This document shows positions 49,925 to 60,942 of a stretch of 64,000 nucleotides of DNA, one piece after another. The stretch spans positions 1 to 64,000 of the forward strand of contig NZ_PDWN01000011.1 of the NCBI RefSeq assembly GCF_010093205.1. Reading direction: 5' to 3'. The position numbers and the translations under genes were made by a program. The DNA is from Pseudoxanthomonas daejeonensis. GTDB taxonomy: Bacteria > Pseudomonadota > Gammaproteobacteria > Xanthomonadales > Xanthomonadaceae. Below the pieces are notes generated by a model. It ran no database searches. It saw nothing but the letters and a program-made list of their open reading frames with translations, and had not been told where the DNA came from. Position 1 is the first letter of the stretch; the number at the start of each line of letters is the position of its first letter.

Positions 49925-50209
49925 TCAACGATCCCCGCGCTCCGCTTCGTTCTTCATCGCCCCGGAAACGATGGCGTCGTACAGCTGGACGATCTGCGAA
50001 CCCAGGATGTGGAACTGCGGATTGCGGACGACGAACTTCTGTCCGTTCTGTGCGTCTTCGAGCGCCATCTTCAGGAAATCGATGTCGGCGTCGGTCAGGC
50101 ATTGGCCGGCGTCGACGCGCTTCTTCAGCTCGAGCGCGCGGGGCAGGCGGAACCGCAGCAGCCGGTCGAGCAGCGTTTGCAGGACTGCGTCGTCGTTTTC
50201 TTCGGACAT
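49925..50209 (-). CDS. Small conserved hypothetical protein
   Basis: A 94-residue soluble, helical, acidic protein starting MSEENDDAVLQTLLDRLL. An in-frame ATG nine bases upstream is an alternative. It carries LTDADIDFLKMALEDAQNGQK and a C-terminal helix LYDAIVSGAMKNEAE. I recall relatives in Xanthomonadaceae; no function is known. Repeats at 49663 and 50312 bracket it. Confidence 0.65.
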   Translation of the reverse strand: MSEENDDAVLQTLLDRLLRFRLPRALELKKRVDAGQCLTDADIDFLKMALEDAQNGQKFVVRNPQFHILGSQIVQLYDAIVSGAMKNEAERGDR

Positions 50210-50311
50210 GTGGACCATCCCATGGCGATCGCGCGATCGCCGGGAAAGGTTAGGTACCGGGATGGCGACGAGGAATTGGCCCTTGGCCCCACGTTGCGTC
50301 GCAAACAGGTT

Positions 50312-50344
50312 CGCAAACGGGGTCAGATCGAGTTCTCGAGTTGG
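50312..50344. repeat. Imperfect direct repeat, copy 2
   Basis: CGCAAACGGGGTCAGATCGA and the following 13 bases match the copy at 49663. The segment holds the palindrome TCGAGTTCTCGA-like core. The rest of 50210-50484 has no gene I can support. Confidence 0.55.
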
Positions 50345-50484
50345 CCCGGAGTGGGCCCGGCCCCTTGCCCAGCTCCGTTTCCAGCGCAGGTTGCGTGCCG
50401 CAGGCGTGACTGCGTTGCACCGGATCCGGCGAGCACGGCCTGGGCAGAAGTGCATGCTTGGCCTGGTAACGGGCCTGGACACGA

Positions 50485-50995
50485 TCAGAATCGGAACGTC
50501 AGACCTATCACCGGCCCGGTCGTCCACACGTCGTAGGCGAACCGATCGGTGCCGCTGCCTTGCTCGTACGCCATGTAGAAGAACTGGTAGCCCGCATCCA
50601 GGGTCGCCGACCGTCCGATGCCGAAATGGAACATCGGCCGCACCTGGACCGCCAGGTCCGAAGCGATTCCGAAGCCCCCCGCATTGGCCAGCACATCGAA
50701 CGAGTTGCCTCCGCCCAAAGGAAGCGTATAGCGCAGGCCCACGATGGGGTCGATCCAGTCTTCCCCGCGCTGGAGGCCGTCGGCGATCTGCAGGGTGCTG
50801 CGCAGGCCCAGGCGGATGCGGTTGTAACGGACGCCGCCCAGGACTTCGAGCGAGTCGTTGAGCTGGTAGAACACCATCGGCTGCACCGCCTTCTGGCTTA
50901 CATCGGCCAGGATGCGCGGCCTGTCGGGTGCCGCATCCAGGTTCATGTAGTTGACGTCCAGGCCGAACGCCCATCGGGCGCGTGCCGCTTCAAAG
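50485..50995 (-). pseudogene. Outer-membrane beta-barrel protein, 5' end missing
   Basis: The frame encodes the last six or so strands of a barrel: alternating hydrophobic segments such as EVLGGVRYNRIRLGL, WIDPIVGLRYTLPLGG, VRPMFHFGIGRSATLDAGYQ, and a terminal VIGLTFRF with the C-terminal phenylalanine needed for Bam recognition. Family-like sequence (WAFGLDVNYMNLD) continues upstream of the first methionine to about 50,995 and stops where a Crp-type gene begins on the other strand. The signal peptide and N-terminal strands are absent. I infer a truncated remnant. Confidence 0.65.
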
Positions 50996-51341
50996 TTGCG
51001 GACGCTGCTGGCCGACGAACCCGGCGGCTGGCAGGACGTCGCCGCGCTGGTGCTGCGCGGACAGCCTGCGCTTCGCGACCCTGGCCGTGGACCTGATGAT
51101 CAAGGACTCCGAGCGGCGCGTCGCCGCGGTCCTGCTGGACCAGGCCGGCTGCCACCACGCCGGCGGCGCGGTGACCATGCACCTGTCGCAGGCCGACCTG
51201 GGCGAGATGGTCAACCTGTCGCGGCATCCGGTCGGTGCGATCCTGGCCGATCTTGCCGATCGCGGCTGGGTTGCCTGCGGTTACCGGACCATCGGCATCC
51301 TCGATGGCGATGCGTTGCGCCGCCTGGCGAACGGGGGATAG
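50996..51341 (+). pseudogene. Crp/Fnr-type regulator remnant, truncated and frameshifted
   Basis: Only the C-terminal part is left. One frame reads LRTLLADEPGGWQDVAALVL; after a one-base shift at about 51,056-51,060 the next continues SLRFATLAVDLMIKDSERRV and then a DNA-binding helix-turn-helix LSQADLGEMVNLSRHPVGAI, ending at 51341. The whole cyclic-nucleotide-type domain is missing. It starts where the outer-membrane gene on the opposite strand ends. Confidence 0.65.
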
Positions 51342-51374
51342 CCGGGCGGGATCGCCGCGCCCCGGGCACAGCGG

Positions 51375-52607
51375 CTAGTCGTGCGCCACGTCCGCATCGG
51401 CTTCCGGCTGCAGGCCGGTGTAGCTCGCGCGCGGCCGGATCAGCTGGCCCTGGGTCTGCTGTTCGAGCGCATGCGCCAGCCAGCCGGCCAGTCGTCCCGC
51501 GGCGAACATCGACAGTGCTGGCGTCGCCGGCAGGCCATGGACCAGGCAGATCGCGGCGAGGGTGAAGTCGACGTTCGGGCGCCGGCCGCTGGCCGCTTCG
51601 GCGGCGGCGATCACCGCTTCGAGCGTGCGCATCGCATCGGCATCGACCACGTGGGCGCGCAGCATCGCCAGCAACGTGGCCGCGCGTGGATCGCCGTCGG
51701 GGTAGAGGGCGTGGCCGAAGCCGGGGAGGTCTTCGCCGCGCTGCCAGCGCTGGGCGATGAAGCGGTCGATGTCGGCCGATTCGCGCGCGCTTTCGACCAG
51801 GGCGTAGGCGCGGGCGGTGGCGCCGCCATGGCGCGGGCCCGACAGCGCGGCCAGGCCGGCGCAGACGGTGGCGTGCAGGTGCGCGCCGGTCGAGGCGACC
51901 ACGCGCGCGGCGAAGGCGGATACGTTGAGTTCGTGGTCGGCGCACAGCACCAGCGCGGCGCGGACCAGCTCGGCGAAGTTCGCATCGCCGGGACGCCAGG
52001 CCTCGCCGAGCAGGCGGTGGACCGGACTGGCCGGATGCATGGCGACCAGCAGCGCGGCGTTCTGGCGCAGCAGGGTGGCGGCGACCGCGCGTCGGGTCGG
52101 CTGGTCGGCCTGGAAGGAATGCGGCACGTGCAGGGCCAGCAAAGGGATCGCGGCCATCGCCCGGCTCAGCGGCGGCAGTTCGGCGTCGGTGGCCAGCGGG
52201 GCCACGCGTGCCGGCCAGTCGCCGGGGACGGAGGCGAACGGGTCCTGGCTGCCGCAGTCCCAGAGCAGGCGGGCGATGTCTTCCAGGGTGGCGCCAGCCT
52301 GCGCGGCGGCCACCGCCGAGCGGCCGCGGTAGTAGGGGCCGTCAGGGCGGATCAGCGAGATCCGGGTTTCCAGTACCGGCAGGCCGCGGTCCAGGCTCTG
52401 CGCGGCGCCGCGGGCGGGGCCGCGCCCCAGGCGCTTGCGCTCGGCCAGCCGCTCCACGTCCTGGCGCCGGTAGACCCGGCTGCGGTGGTCCTGGCCCGGA
52501 CGCGACTCGAGCAGGCCACGGCTGACATAGGCGTACAGGGTGGCGGCGCTGATCCCCAGCAGCCGGCAGGCTTCCGAGGCGGGAATCAGGTCGGCGTCCA
52601 AGGACAT
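51375..52607 (-). CDS. Citrate-synthase family protein with N-terminal helix-turn-helix
   Basis: A 410-residue fusion. Residues 5-60 are a MerR/excisionase-like DNA-binding fold (IPASEACRLLGISAATLYAYVSRG). The rest is a citrate synthase fold whose catalytic residues are kept: H225 in HELNVSAF, H299 in GFGHALYPDGDPR and D347 in NVDFTLA. I start at ATG 52607; TTG or ATG 15-18 bases upstream are possible. It is divergent from prpB, so it may act as enzyme, propionate sensor or both. TTGATC repeats lie at its start. Confidence 0.85.
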   Translation of the reverse strand: MSLDADLIPASEACRLLGISAATLYAYVSRGLLESRPGQDHRSRVYRRQDVERLAERKRLGRGPARGAAQSLDRGLPVLETRISLIRPDGPYYRGRSAVAAAQAGATLEDIARLLWDCGSQDPFASVPGDWPARVAPLATDAELPPLSRAMAAIPLLALHVPHSFQADQPTRRAVAATLLRQNAALLVAMHPASPVHRLLGEAWRPGDANFAELVRAALVLCADHELNVSAFAARVVASTGAHLHATVCAGLAALSGPRHGGATARAYALVESARESADIDRFIAQRWQRGEDLPGFGHALYPDGDPRAATLLAMLRAHVVDADAMRTLEAVIAAAEAASGRRPNVDFTLAAICLVHGLPATPALSMFAAGRLAGWLAHALEQQTQGQLIRPRASYTGLQPEADADVAHD

Positions 52608-52608
52608 A

Positions 52609-52635
52609 TTGATCGTCCGCATCAAGATTGATCAA
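52609..52635. promoter_or_regulatory. TTGATC repeats between citrate-synthase-like gene and prpB
   Basis: TTGATC at 52609-52614 and the palindrome TTGATCAA at 52628-52635 are 19 bases apart, about two helical turns. They overlap the start of the leftward gene and lie about 90 bases ahead of prpB, a fitting place for an operator read by the helix-turn-helix protein or another regulator. Confidence 0.4.
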
Positions 52636-52723
52636 CCGGAGACAGGGTGCCACATTGCGCCTGCCGCGTGCATTTCCGCGCGCAACCGCCGGCCGATGGG
52701 CCGGGAGAGCAGAGGATCCCGCC

Positions 52724-53623
52724 ATGACCACGTCCGTCGCCGCCCTGACCCCCGGAGCGAAATTCCGCGCCGCCCTGGCCGCCGAATCGCCGCTGCAGGT
52801 GATCGGCGCGATCAACGCCAACCACGCGTTGCTCGCCAAGCGCGCGGGCTATCGCGCGATCTACCTGTCCGGTGGTGGCGTGGCGGCCGGTTCGCTGGGC
52901 CTGCCGGACCTGGGCATCAACACGCTCGACGACGTGCTGGTCGATACCCGCCGCATCACCGACGTGTGCGACCTGCCGCTGATGGTCGACATCGACACCG
53001 GCTTCGGCCCGAGCGCGTTCAACATCGAGCGCACGATCAAGTCGCTGATCAAGGCCGGCGCGGCGGCGTGCCACATCGAGGACCAGGTCGGCGCCAAGCG
53101 TTGCGGCCACCGTCCGGGCAAGGAGATTGTTTCCGCCGGCGAGATGGCCGACCGGGTCAAGGCCGCGGCCGATGCGAAGACCGACGCGTCGTTCTTCCTG
53201 GTTGCGCGCACCGACGCGATCGCGGTGGACGGCGTGGACGCGGCGATCGAACGCGCGATCGCGTGCGTGGAAGCCGGTGCGGACGGCATCTTCGCCGAGG
53301 CCGCCTACGACCTGCCGACCTACCGGCGTTTCGTCGACGCGGTGAAGGTTCCGGTGCTGGCCAACATCACCGAGTTCGGCAAGACCCCGCTGTTCACCCG
53401 CGACGAGCTGGCCTCGGCCGGCGTGGCGATCCAGCTGTTCCCCCTGTCGGCGTTCCGCGCCGCCAACAAGGCAGCCGAGAACGTGTACCAGGCGATCCGC
53501 CGCGATGGCCACCAGCAGGCGGTGCTCGACACGATGCAGACCCGCGAAGAACTCTATGACCGCATCGGCTACCACGCCTTCGAGCAGAAGCTCGACGGCT
53601 TGTTCGCTGCGAAGAAATCCTGA
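52724..53623 (+). CDS. prpB: 2-Methylisocitrate lyase
   Basis: PrpB splits 2-methylisocitrate to pyruvate and succinate, the last step of the methylcitrate cycle. I start at ATG 52724, giving 299 residues. The catalytic cysteine is C127 in [11 protein letters not shown], and the magnesium site includes VDIDTGFG at about 88-95. prpC follows after 11 bases, forming an operon. Confidence 0.95.
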   Translation: MTTSVAALTPGAKFRAALAAESPLQVIGAINANHALLAKRAGYRAIYLSGGGVAAGSLGLPDLGINTLDDVLVDTRRITDVCDLPLMVDIDTGFGPSAFNIERTIKSLIKAGAAACHIEDQVGAKRCGHRPGKEIVSAGEMADRVKAAADAKTDASFFLVARTDAIAVDGVDAAIERAIACVEAGADGIFAEAAYDLPTYRRFVDAVKVPVLANITEFGKTPLFTRDELASAGVAIQLFPLSAFRAANKAAENVYQAIRRDGHQQAVLDTMQTREELYDRIGYHAFEQKLDGLFAAKKS

Positions 53624-53634
53624 GGAGTACCCAG

Positions 53635-54786
53635 ATGAGCGAGACCACCACCCCCTTCAAGCCGAAGAAGTCCGTCGCCCTGAGCGGGACGCCCGCCGGC
53701 AACACGGCCCTGTGCACGGTCGGCCGCAGCGGCAACGACCTGCACTACCGTGGCTACGACATCCTCGACCTGGCCGCGACCAGCGAGTTCGAGGAGATCG
53801 CGCACCTGCTGGTCCACGGCAAGCTGCCCAACGCCGCCGAACTGCGCGCATACAAGGCGAAACTGAAGTCGCTGCGCGGCATCCCGGCGGCGGTCAAGGC
53901 CGCGCTGGAGGAACTGCCGCCGTCGGCGCACCCGATGGACGTGATGCGCACCGGCGTGTCGGTGCTCGGTTGCGTGTCGCCGGAGAAGGACGACCACAAC
54001 CATCCCGGCGCGCGCGACATCGCCGACAAGCTGATGGCGTGCCTGGGTTCGATGCTGCTGTACTGGTACCACTGGTCGCACAACGGCCGCGCCATCGACG
54101 TGGAGACCGACGACGACTCCATCGGCGGCCATTTCCTGCACCTGCTGCACGGCGTGCCGCCGCGCGAATCGTGGGTGCGGGCGATGCACACCTCGCTGGT
54201 GCTGTACGCCGAGCATGAGTTCAACGCATCGACCTTCACCGCGCGGGTGATCGCCGGCACCGGCAGCGACATGCACAGCTGCATCGGCGGGGCGATCGGC
54301 GCTTTGCGCGGGCCCAAGCACGGTGGCGCCAACGAGGTCGCCTTCGAGGTGCAGAAGCGCTACGACACCCCCGACGACGCCGAGGCCGACATCAAGGCCC
54401 GGGTCGAGCGCAAGGAAGTGGTCATCGGTTTTGGCCACCCGGTGTACACGGTCGGCGACCCGCGCAACGGCGTGATCAAGCAGGTGGCCCGGGACCTGTC
54501 GGCCGAGCAGTCCAGCATGAAGATGTACGACATCGCCGAGCGGCTGGAGACGGTGATGTGGGACATCAAGAAGATGTTCCCCAACCTGGACTGGTTCAGC
54601 GCGGTCAGCTACCACATGATGGGCGTGCCGACGGCCATGTTCACCCCGCTTTTCGTGATCGCCCGCACTTCCGGCTGGAGTGCGCACGTGATCGAACAGC
54701 GGATTGATGGCAAGATTATCCGGCCCAGCGCCAACTACACCGGTCCGGAGAACCTCGAGTTCGTCCCGATCGACCGCCGCGGGTAG
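53635..54786 (+). CDS. prpC: 2-Methylcitrate synthase
   Basis: PrpC condenses propionyl-CoA with oxaloacetate. The protein has 383 residues. The citrate-synthase residues are H194 in [10 protein letters not shown]268 in [13 protein letters not shown] and D319 in [14 protein letters not shown]. The short length and the prpB neighbour favour methylcitrate over citrate synthase. No methylcitrate dehydratase gene (prpD or acnD/prpF) follows in this window. Confidence 0.93.
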   Translation: MSETTTPFKPKKSVALSGTPAGNTALCTVGRSGNDLHYRGYDILDLAATSEFEEIAHLLVHGKLPNAAELRAYKAKLKSLRGIPAAVKAALEELPPSAHPMDVMRTGVSVLGCVSPEKDDHNHPGARDIADKLMACLGSMLLYWYHWSHNGRAIDVETDDDSIGGHFLHLLHGVPPRESWVRAMHTSLVLYAEHEFNASTFTARVIAGTGSDMHSCIGGAIGALRGPKHGGANEVAFEVQKRYDTPDDAEADIKARVERKEVVIGFGHPVYTVGDPRNGVIKQVARDLSAEQSSMKMYDIAERLETVMWDIKKMFPNLDWFSAVSYHMMGVPTAMFTPLFVIARTSGWSAHVIEQRIDGKIIRPSANYTGPENLEFVPIDRRG

Positions 54787-54826
54787 GGGATTGAAAACAT
54801 GAAGTCGCGGACGCTCGGGGGGAGCC

Positions 54827-55408
54827 ATGCGCGAGGGGATCTACCGCAAGACCGATGCGGGACGCGACGAGATACGTGATCGCGGCCGGCGGCTGTCGCC
54901 GCCGCTGCGTACCGTGCTGCTGATGGTGGACGGCCAGCGCTCGCTGGCCCAGCTGCGCGAGGTGGCGGCCGGGATGAAGGCGCCCGACGACGCGCTGGCC
55001 GCATTGCTGGCCGACGGCCTGATCGAACTGGTGCCGAGCGGGTTCGACGCGGCCGGGCTGATGGGTGCGCTGGGGCCGCGGCCGGCCAGCCGGCCACCGG
55101 ACGTGCGCCTGGCAACTGCGGCCGAGGCAGCGGTCGCGCAGGCGAGTGCAGCGCCCGCGGACGCGCCGCCGGCGAAGGGCCAGGCGGACAAGCGCTCCGG
55201 TTCCTACCTGCATCTCTACGAACGCATGAGCGAAGCCGTGCGCGCCCACCTGGGCCTGCGCGGTTACTTCCTGCAGCTCAAGGTCGAGCGCTGCGGCGAT
55301 GCCGACAGCCTGCAGGCCCTGCTGCCCGAGCTGCGCGCGGCCGTGGCCAAGGCCAAGGGCGAGAGTTTCGCCAGCGACTGGGAACGCACCCTGGAAGTGC
55401 CGGCCTGA
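54827..55408 (+). CDS. Hypothetical protein with winged-helix-like N-terminus
   Basis: A 193-residue protein in the prp direction, 40 bases after prpC, with a GGGGGGAG ribosome binding site. Residues 5-70 (RLSPPLRTVLLMVDGQRSLAQLRE, reading as helix-turn-helix) resemble a small winged helix. An alanine- and proline-rich linker follows. The C-terminal 70 residues are helical (LYERMSEAVRAHLGLRGYFL). I recall similar proteins in Xanthomonadaceae. Its role in propionate use is not shown. Confidence 0.65.
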   Translation: MREGIYRKTDAGRDEIRDRGRRLSPPLRTVLLMVDGQRSLAQLREVAAGMKAPDDALAALLADGLIELVPSGFDAAGLMGALGPRPASRPPDVRLATAAEAAVAQASAAPADAPPAKGQADKRSGSYLHLYERMSEAVRAHLGLRGYFLQLKVERCGDADSLQALLPELRAAVAKAKGESFASDWERTLEVPA

Positions 55409-55573
55409 GTCATGGGCGGCGGGCCTGTCGGCCGGCCGCCGCGACCCGGATTCCGGTACCTGCCGCCCGGCGGCCGTTGCGGCGCGCCGGTCTACCGTGC
55501 CCGCCCGCCACCGGACCTATCGGCCGGCGGGCTCTGCCGGCGGCCGTTGGCAGGTCCGGGCGGCGCGGACCGG

Positions 55574-56185
55574 TCAGGCCAGGCCTTCGGCCTGGAGCGC
55601 GCGCTGCACGCCGGCGTCGGCGTCCATGCGCGCCTGGAAGGCGGCCAGTGCATCCAGGCCCGACAGGTCCACGCCCACCCGGCCGGCCCAGCGCACGGTC
55701 ACGTACAGGTACGGGTCGGCGAAGCTGCGGAAGCCGGCCAGCCACTCGCGTCCCTGCAGCTGCCGGTCGGCCGTTTCGAACAGGGCGCGCACGCGCTTGC
55801 GTGCGGCGGCCTTCACAGCGTCGTGCTGGGCCGGGTCGTCGATGAAGTTGCCCGGCCCGAACAGCGGCTTGAAGGCCGGGTGCAGGTCCGAATTGACGAA
55901 GGACAGCCAGCGGGTCGCCTCGCCGCGCTGGCGGGCGCTGCCGTCGCCGGCCAGCCCGGCCTGCGGGAAGCGGTCGGCGATGTAGCCGACGATGGCCGCG
56001 TTCTGGGTCAGGACGAAGTCGCCATCGACCAGGACCGGCACCGAGCCGGCCGGGTTGAGCGCGCGGAAGGCGGGGGCTTTCATCGCCTCGGCACCCAGCA
56101 CTTCCAGTTCGTAGGTCTCGCCGGTCCACGCCAGGTCGATGTGGACGGCGGTGGAGCAGGCACCAGGCTTGGTATAGAGCTTCAT
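55574..56185 (-). CDS. Beta-class glutathione S-transferase
   Basis: The enzyme conjugates or reduces substrates with glutathione in the cytoplasm. The protein has 203 residues. The N-terminal thioredoxin-like domain starts MKLYTKPGACSTAVH, with C10 as in bacterial beta-class enzymes such as E. coli GstA. NPAGSVPVLVDGDFVLTQNA is the glutathione-binding stretch. The C-terminal helical domain is complete. It is convergent with the hypothetical gene to its left. Confidence 0.92.
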   Translation of the reverse strand: MKLYTKPGACSTAVHIDLAWTGETYELEVLGAEAMKAPAFRALNPAGSVPVLVDGDFVLTQNAAIVGYIADRFPQAGLAGDGSARQRGEATRWLSFVNSDLHPAFKPLFGPGNFIDDPAQHDAVKAAARKRVRALFETADRQLQGREWLAGFRSFADPYLYVTVRWAGRVGVDLSGLDALAAFQARMDADAGVQRALQAEGLA

Positions 56186-56208
56186 GCGGGGATCCTCGGC
56201 ACGGACGC

Positions 56209-56241
56209 GGAAAGAAGAAAGGCCCGCGATTATCGCGGGCC
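56209..56241 (-). terminator. Terminator for the cell wall hydrolase gene
   Basis: GGCCCGCGA (56221-56229) pairs with TCGCGGGCC (56233-56241). On the minus strand a pyrimidine run TTTCTTCTTT follows. It separates the hydrolase from the glutathione S-transferase. Confidence 0.8.
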
Positions 56242-56320
56242 TTGCGTTCGTACTGCGTGCCGGTCGCGCAACGGACCGTCGTGACGGGCCGGCTTGCGGG
56301 ACCCGGCGGTGGCAGGCCGC

Positions 56321-56776
56321 TCAGGTGCGCGGCTTGAGCTTCTGCACCCGATAGAAGGTGTGGTCGCCGATCGTGGCCACCTGGTAGGAGTTGCTCCAGC
56401 TCGGGCTGGCGATGGCGTGGGCGGCGAAGTGGCTGGCGCCGGGCACGATCTCGCGGCGCTGGCCGACCGGCAGGGCCCAGTTGCGCTCGGCGCGCAGGGC
56501 TACGTCGATCGAGCGATCCCAGGCCTTCATGTTGGCCAGCTGGGTGTTGGGCGAGACGATCGTCGGCGCGAACTGCTTGCGCGCGGTGACCACGTCGCAC
56601 ATCGAGTCGCCCCACAGGCCGCTGTCGCGGCGGCGAAGGGCCACCTCGGCAACCGCTTCCTGGCCGCGCACGCTCTGGTCGCGGGCTTCCAGGTACACCG
56701 TCGTGCTCAGGCAGAGCGAGTCGGCGGCCGGCTGCGGCATGAGCTGCGACAGCCAGAGGATCCATGCCAGCTTCAT
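56321..56776 (-). CDS. Exported SleB-like cell wall hydrolase
   Basis: A 151-residue hydrolase of the SleB/CwlJ (Hydrolase_2) group, which cuts peptidoglycan. I start at ATG 56776, preceded by AAGGAG. The N-terminal 18 residues are hydrophobic and may be a signal peptide. The core reads LCLSTTVYLEARDQSVRGQEAVAEVALRR-type, whose glutamate in YLEARDQS is the expected catalytic residue, followed by GASHFAAH. It may remodel cell wall in growth or division. Confidence 0.8.
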   Translation of the reverse strand: MKLAWILWLSQLMPQPAADSLCLSTTVYLEARDQSVRGQEAVAEVALRRRDSGLWGDSMCDVVTARKQFAPTIVSPNTQLANMKAWDRSIDVALRAERNWALPVGQRREIVPGASHFAAHAIASPSWSNSYQVATIGDHTFYRVQKLKPRT

Positions 56777-57474
56777 CAGTTTCTCCTTGCTCCGTCTACG
56801 CGGCGTTGGCGACGTCCTCACGGGGAGGGCGGCGCATAACGCTGCGGGCGTCATGGGGAGGCGGCCGTGTCTGCGGGCCGCCCCGGGTGCCGGCGAATCT
56901 GGTGGCCGGCTGACCCGCCTAAGGCGGCGGGCCGGGGAAGTGGCGGCACGATAGGGGCCGGTTTGCCAACCGAAACTGAACGGGGTTGCTTGACAGGGCG
57001 GGCTGAAGCGGGGTGTGAAAAAGTGACGGGCGCACGGTTTTCGGGCTGGTCCGGGCAGCGGGTGAGGGTCGGGAACCGGCTGCATGGGCTGGGAAGCGAG
57101 GGTGTCAGGGGGGTGCCGGATGCGGGGTTTTCAGAAGAGGGCGTGGCTTCTCGTGGTTGCAAGCGGCGGCTCTGCAGTGGCCTTCAGGTGTCCAGACCCC
57201 AGGGTGGGTGCCTCGGGGCGGGTGAAGGTCCTGCAGGGTCGTCCTCGGTGTCGCGGTCGTGCCCGCTCCTACAGGGAGCGGCTGCAGCGGGGGTCTGGAG
57301 GCGGCGGCCACCGAGGTGATGTTTGTAGGAGCGGGGTTCAGCCCGCGACACCGACGCCGTGGCGGGGCGGCGTCCTCGAGAGTCCGGCATCCTCGGTGTC
57401 GCGGTCGTGCCCGCTCCTACAGGGAGCGGCTGCAGCGGGGGTCTGGAGCTGGGGGCCGCAGTGTGCTGCCAGCC
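56777..57474. other. Gene-free region with REP-like repeats
   Basis: No credible gene in about 700 bases; open frames here are arginine- and proline-rich artefacts. The left half is GC-rich with no repeats I can define. The right half carries the repeats listed at 57242-57448. The promoter of the hydrolase should lie at the left end. Confidence 0.6.
57242..57448. repeat. REP-like repeat cluster
   Basis: A 59-base unit at 57242-57300 recurs exactly at 57390-57448 in the same orientation. Between them 57324-57354 carries an inverted relative: TGTAGGAGCGGGG there is close to the reverse complement of CCCGCTCCTACA in the direct units, and GCCCGCGACACC matches GGTGTCGCG. Alternating orientation with CTCCTACA ends is typical of proteobacterial REP/BIME elements. 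It lies 3' of fadH, which ends at 57475. Confidence 0.75.
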
Positions 57475-60623
<3,149 letters not shown>

Positions 60624-60942
60624 GCATTTCATCCTTGGATTCGCCGGGCCAGTATGCCGCGGGCCCGGGCACGAGGCCGGCCCGGCCGAGGGGGATGCCG
60701 GGGGTAAGCACAAAATCGCTTGCAGAGCATTAAGGAATGCGCAAAAGTGCAATCGGATCGACGGTTTTCACATGTTATGGTACTGTTAACACCGTCTTCA
60801 CCTGTTCCCGCCTAGGCTTTTGCGGGACGACGTGCAGAACGGCCGTCAGGGATGTCCGCCGAAAGTTCCCTTGGTAGGGCATCTGCAGTGACCTGAGGCA
60901 ACACGGTTTCTTCACCCCCGAATCAGCAAGGAGCTAGATGAG
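60624..60942 (+). other. Long upstream region of the OmpA-family gene
   Basis: These 319 bases hold no gene. The stretch 60710-60800 is AT-richer than its surroundings, a usual promoter feature. TCGACG (60758-60763), 17 bases, TACTGT (60781-60786) is a weak candidate promoter that would leave a leader of about 150 bases. A leader of this length is common for OmpA mRNAs, where it controls stability, but no specific element can be named. Confidence 0.4.

Noticed and set aside
57242-57448. CRISPR array
   Set aside because: Only two exact direct copies with one inverted relative between them; there is no regular repeat-spacer pattern and no cas gene.
56851-57473. Several 60-220 codon frames in the REP region
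   Set aside because: They are arginine-, proline- and alanine-rich, overlap repeats in several frames and lack starts with ribosome binding sites.
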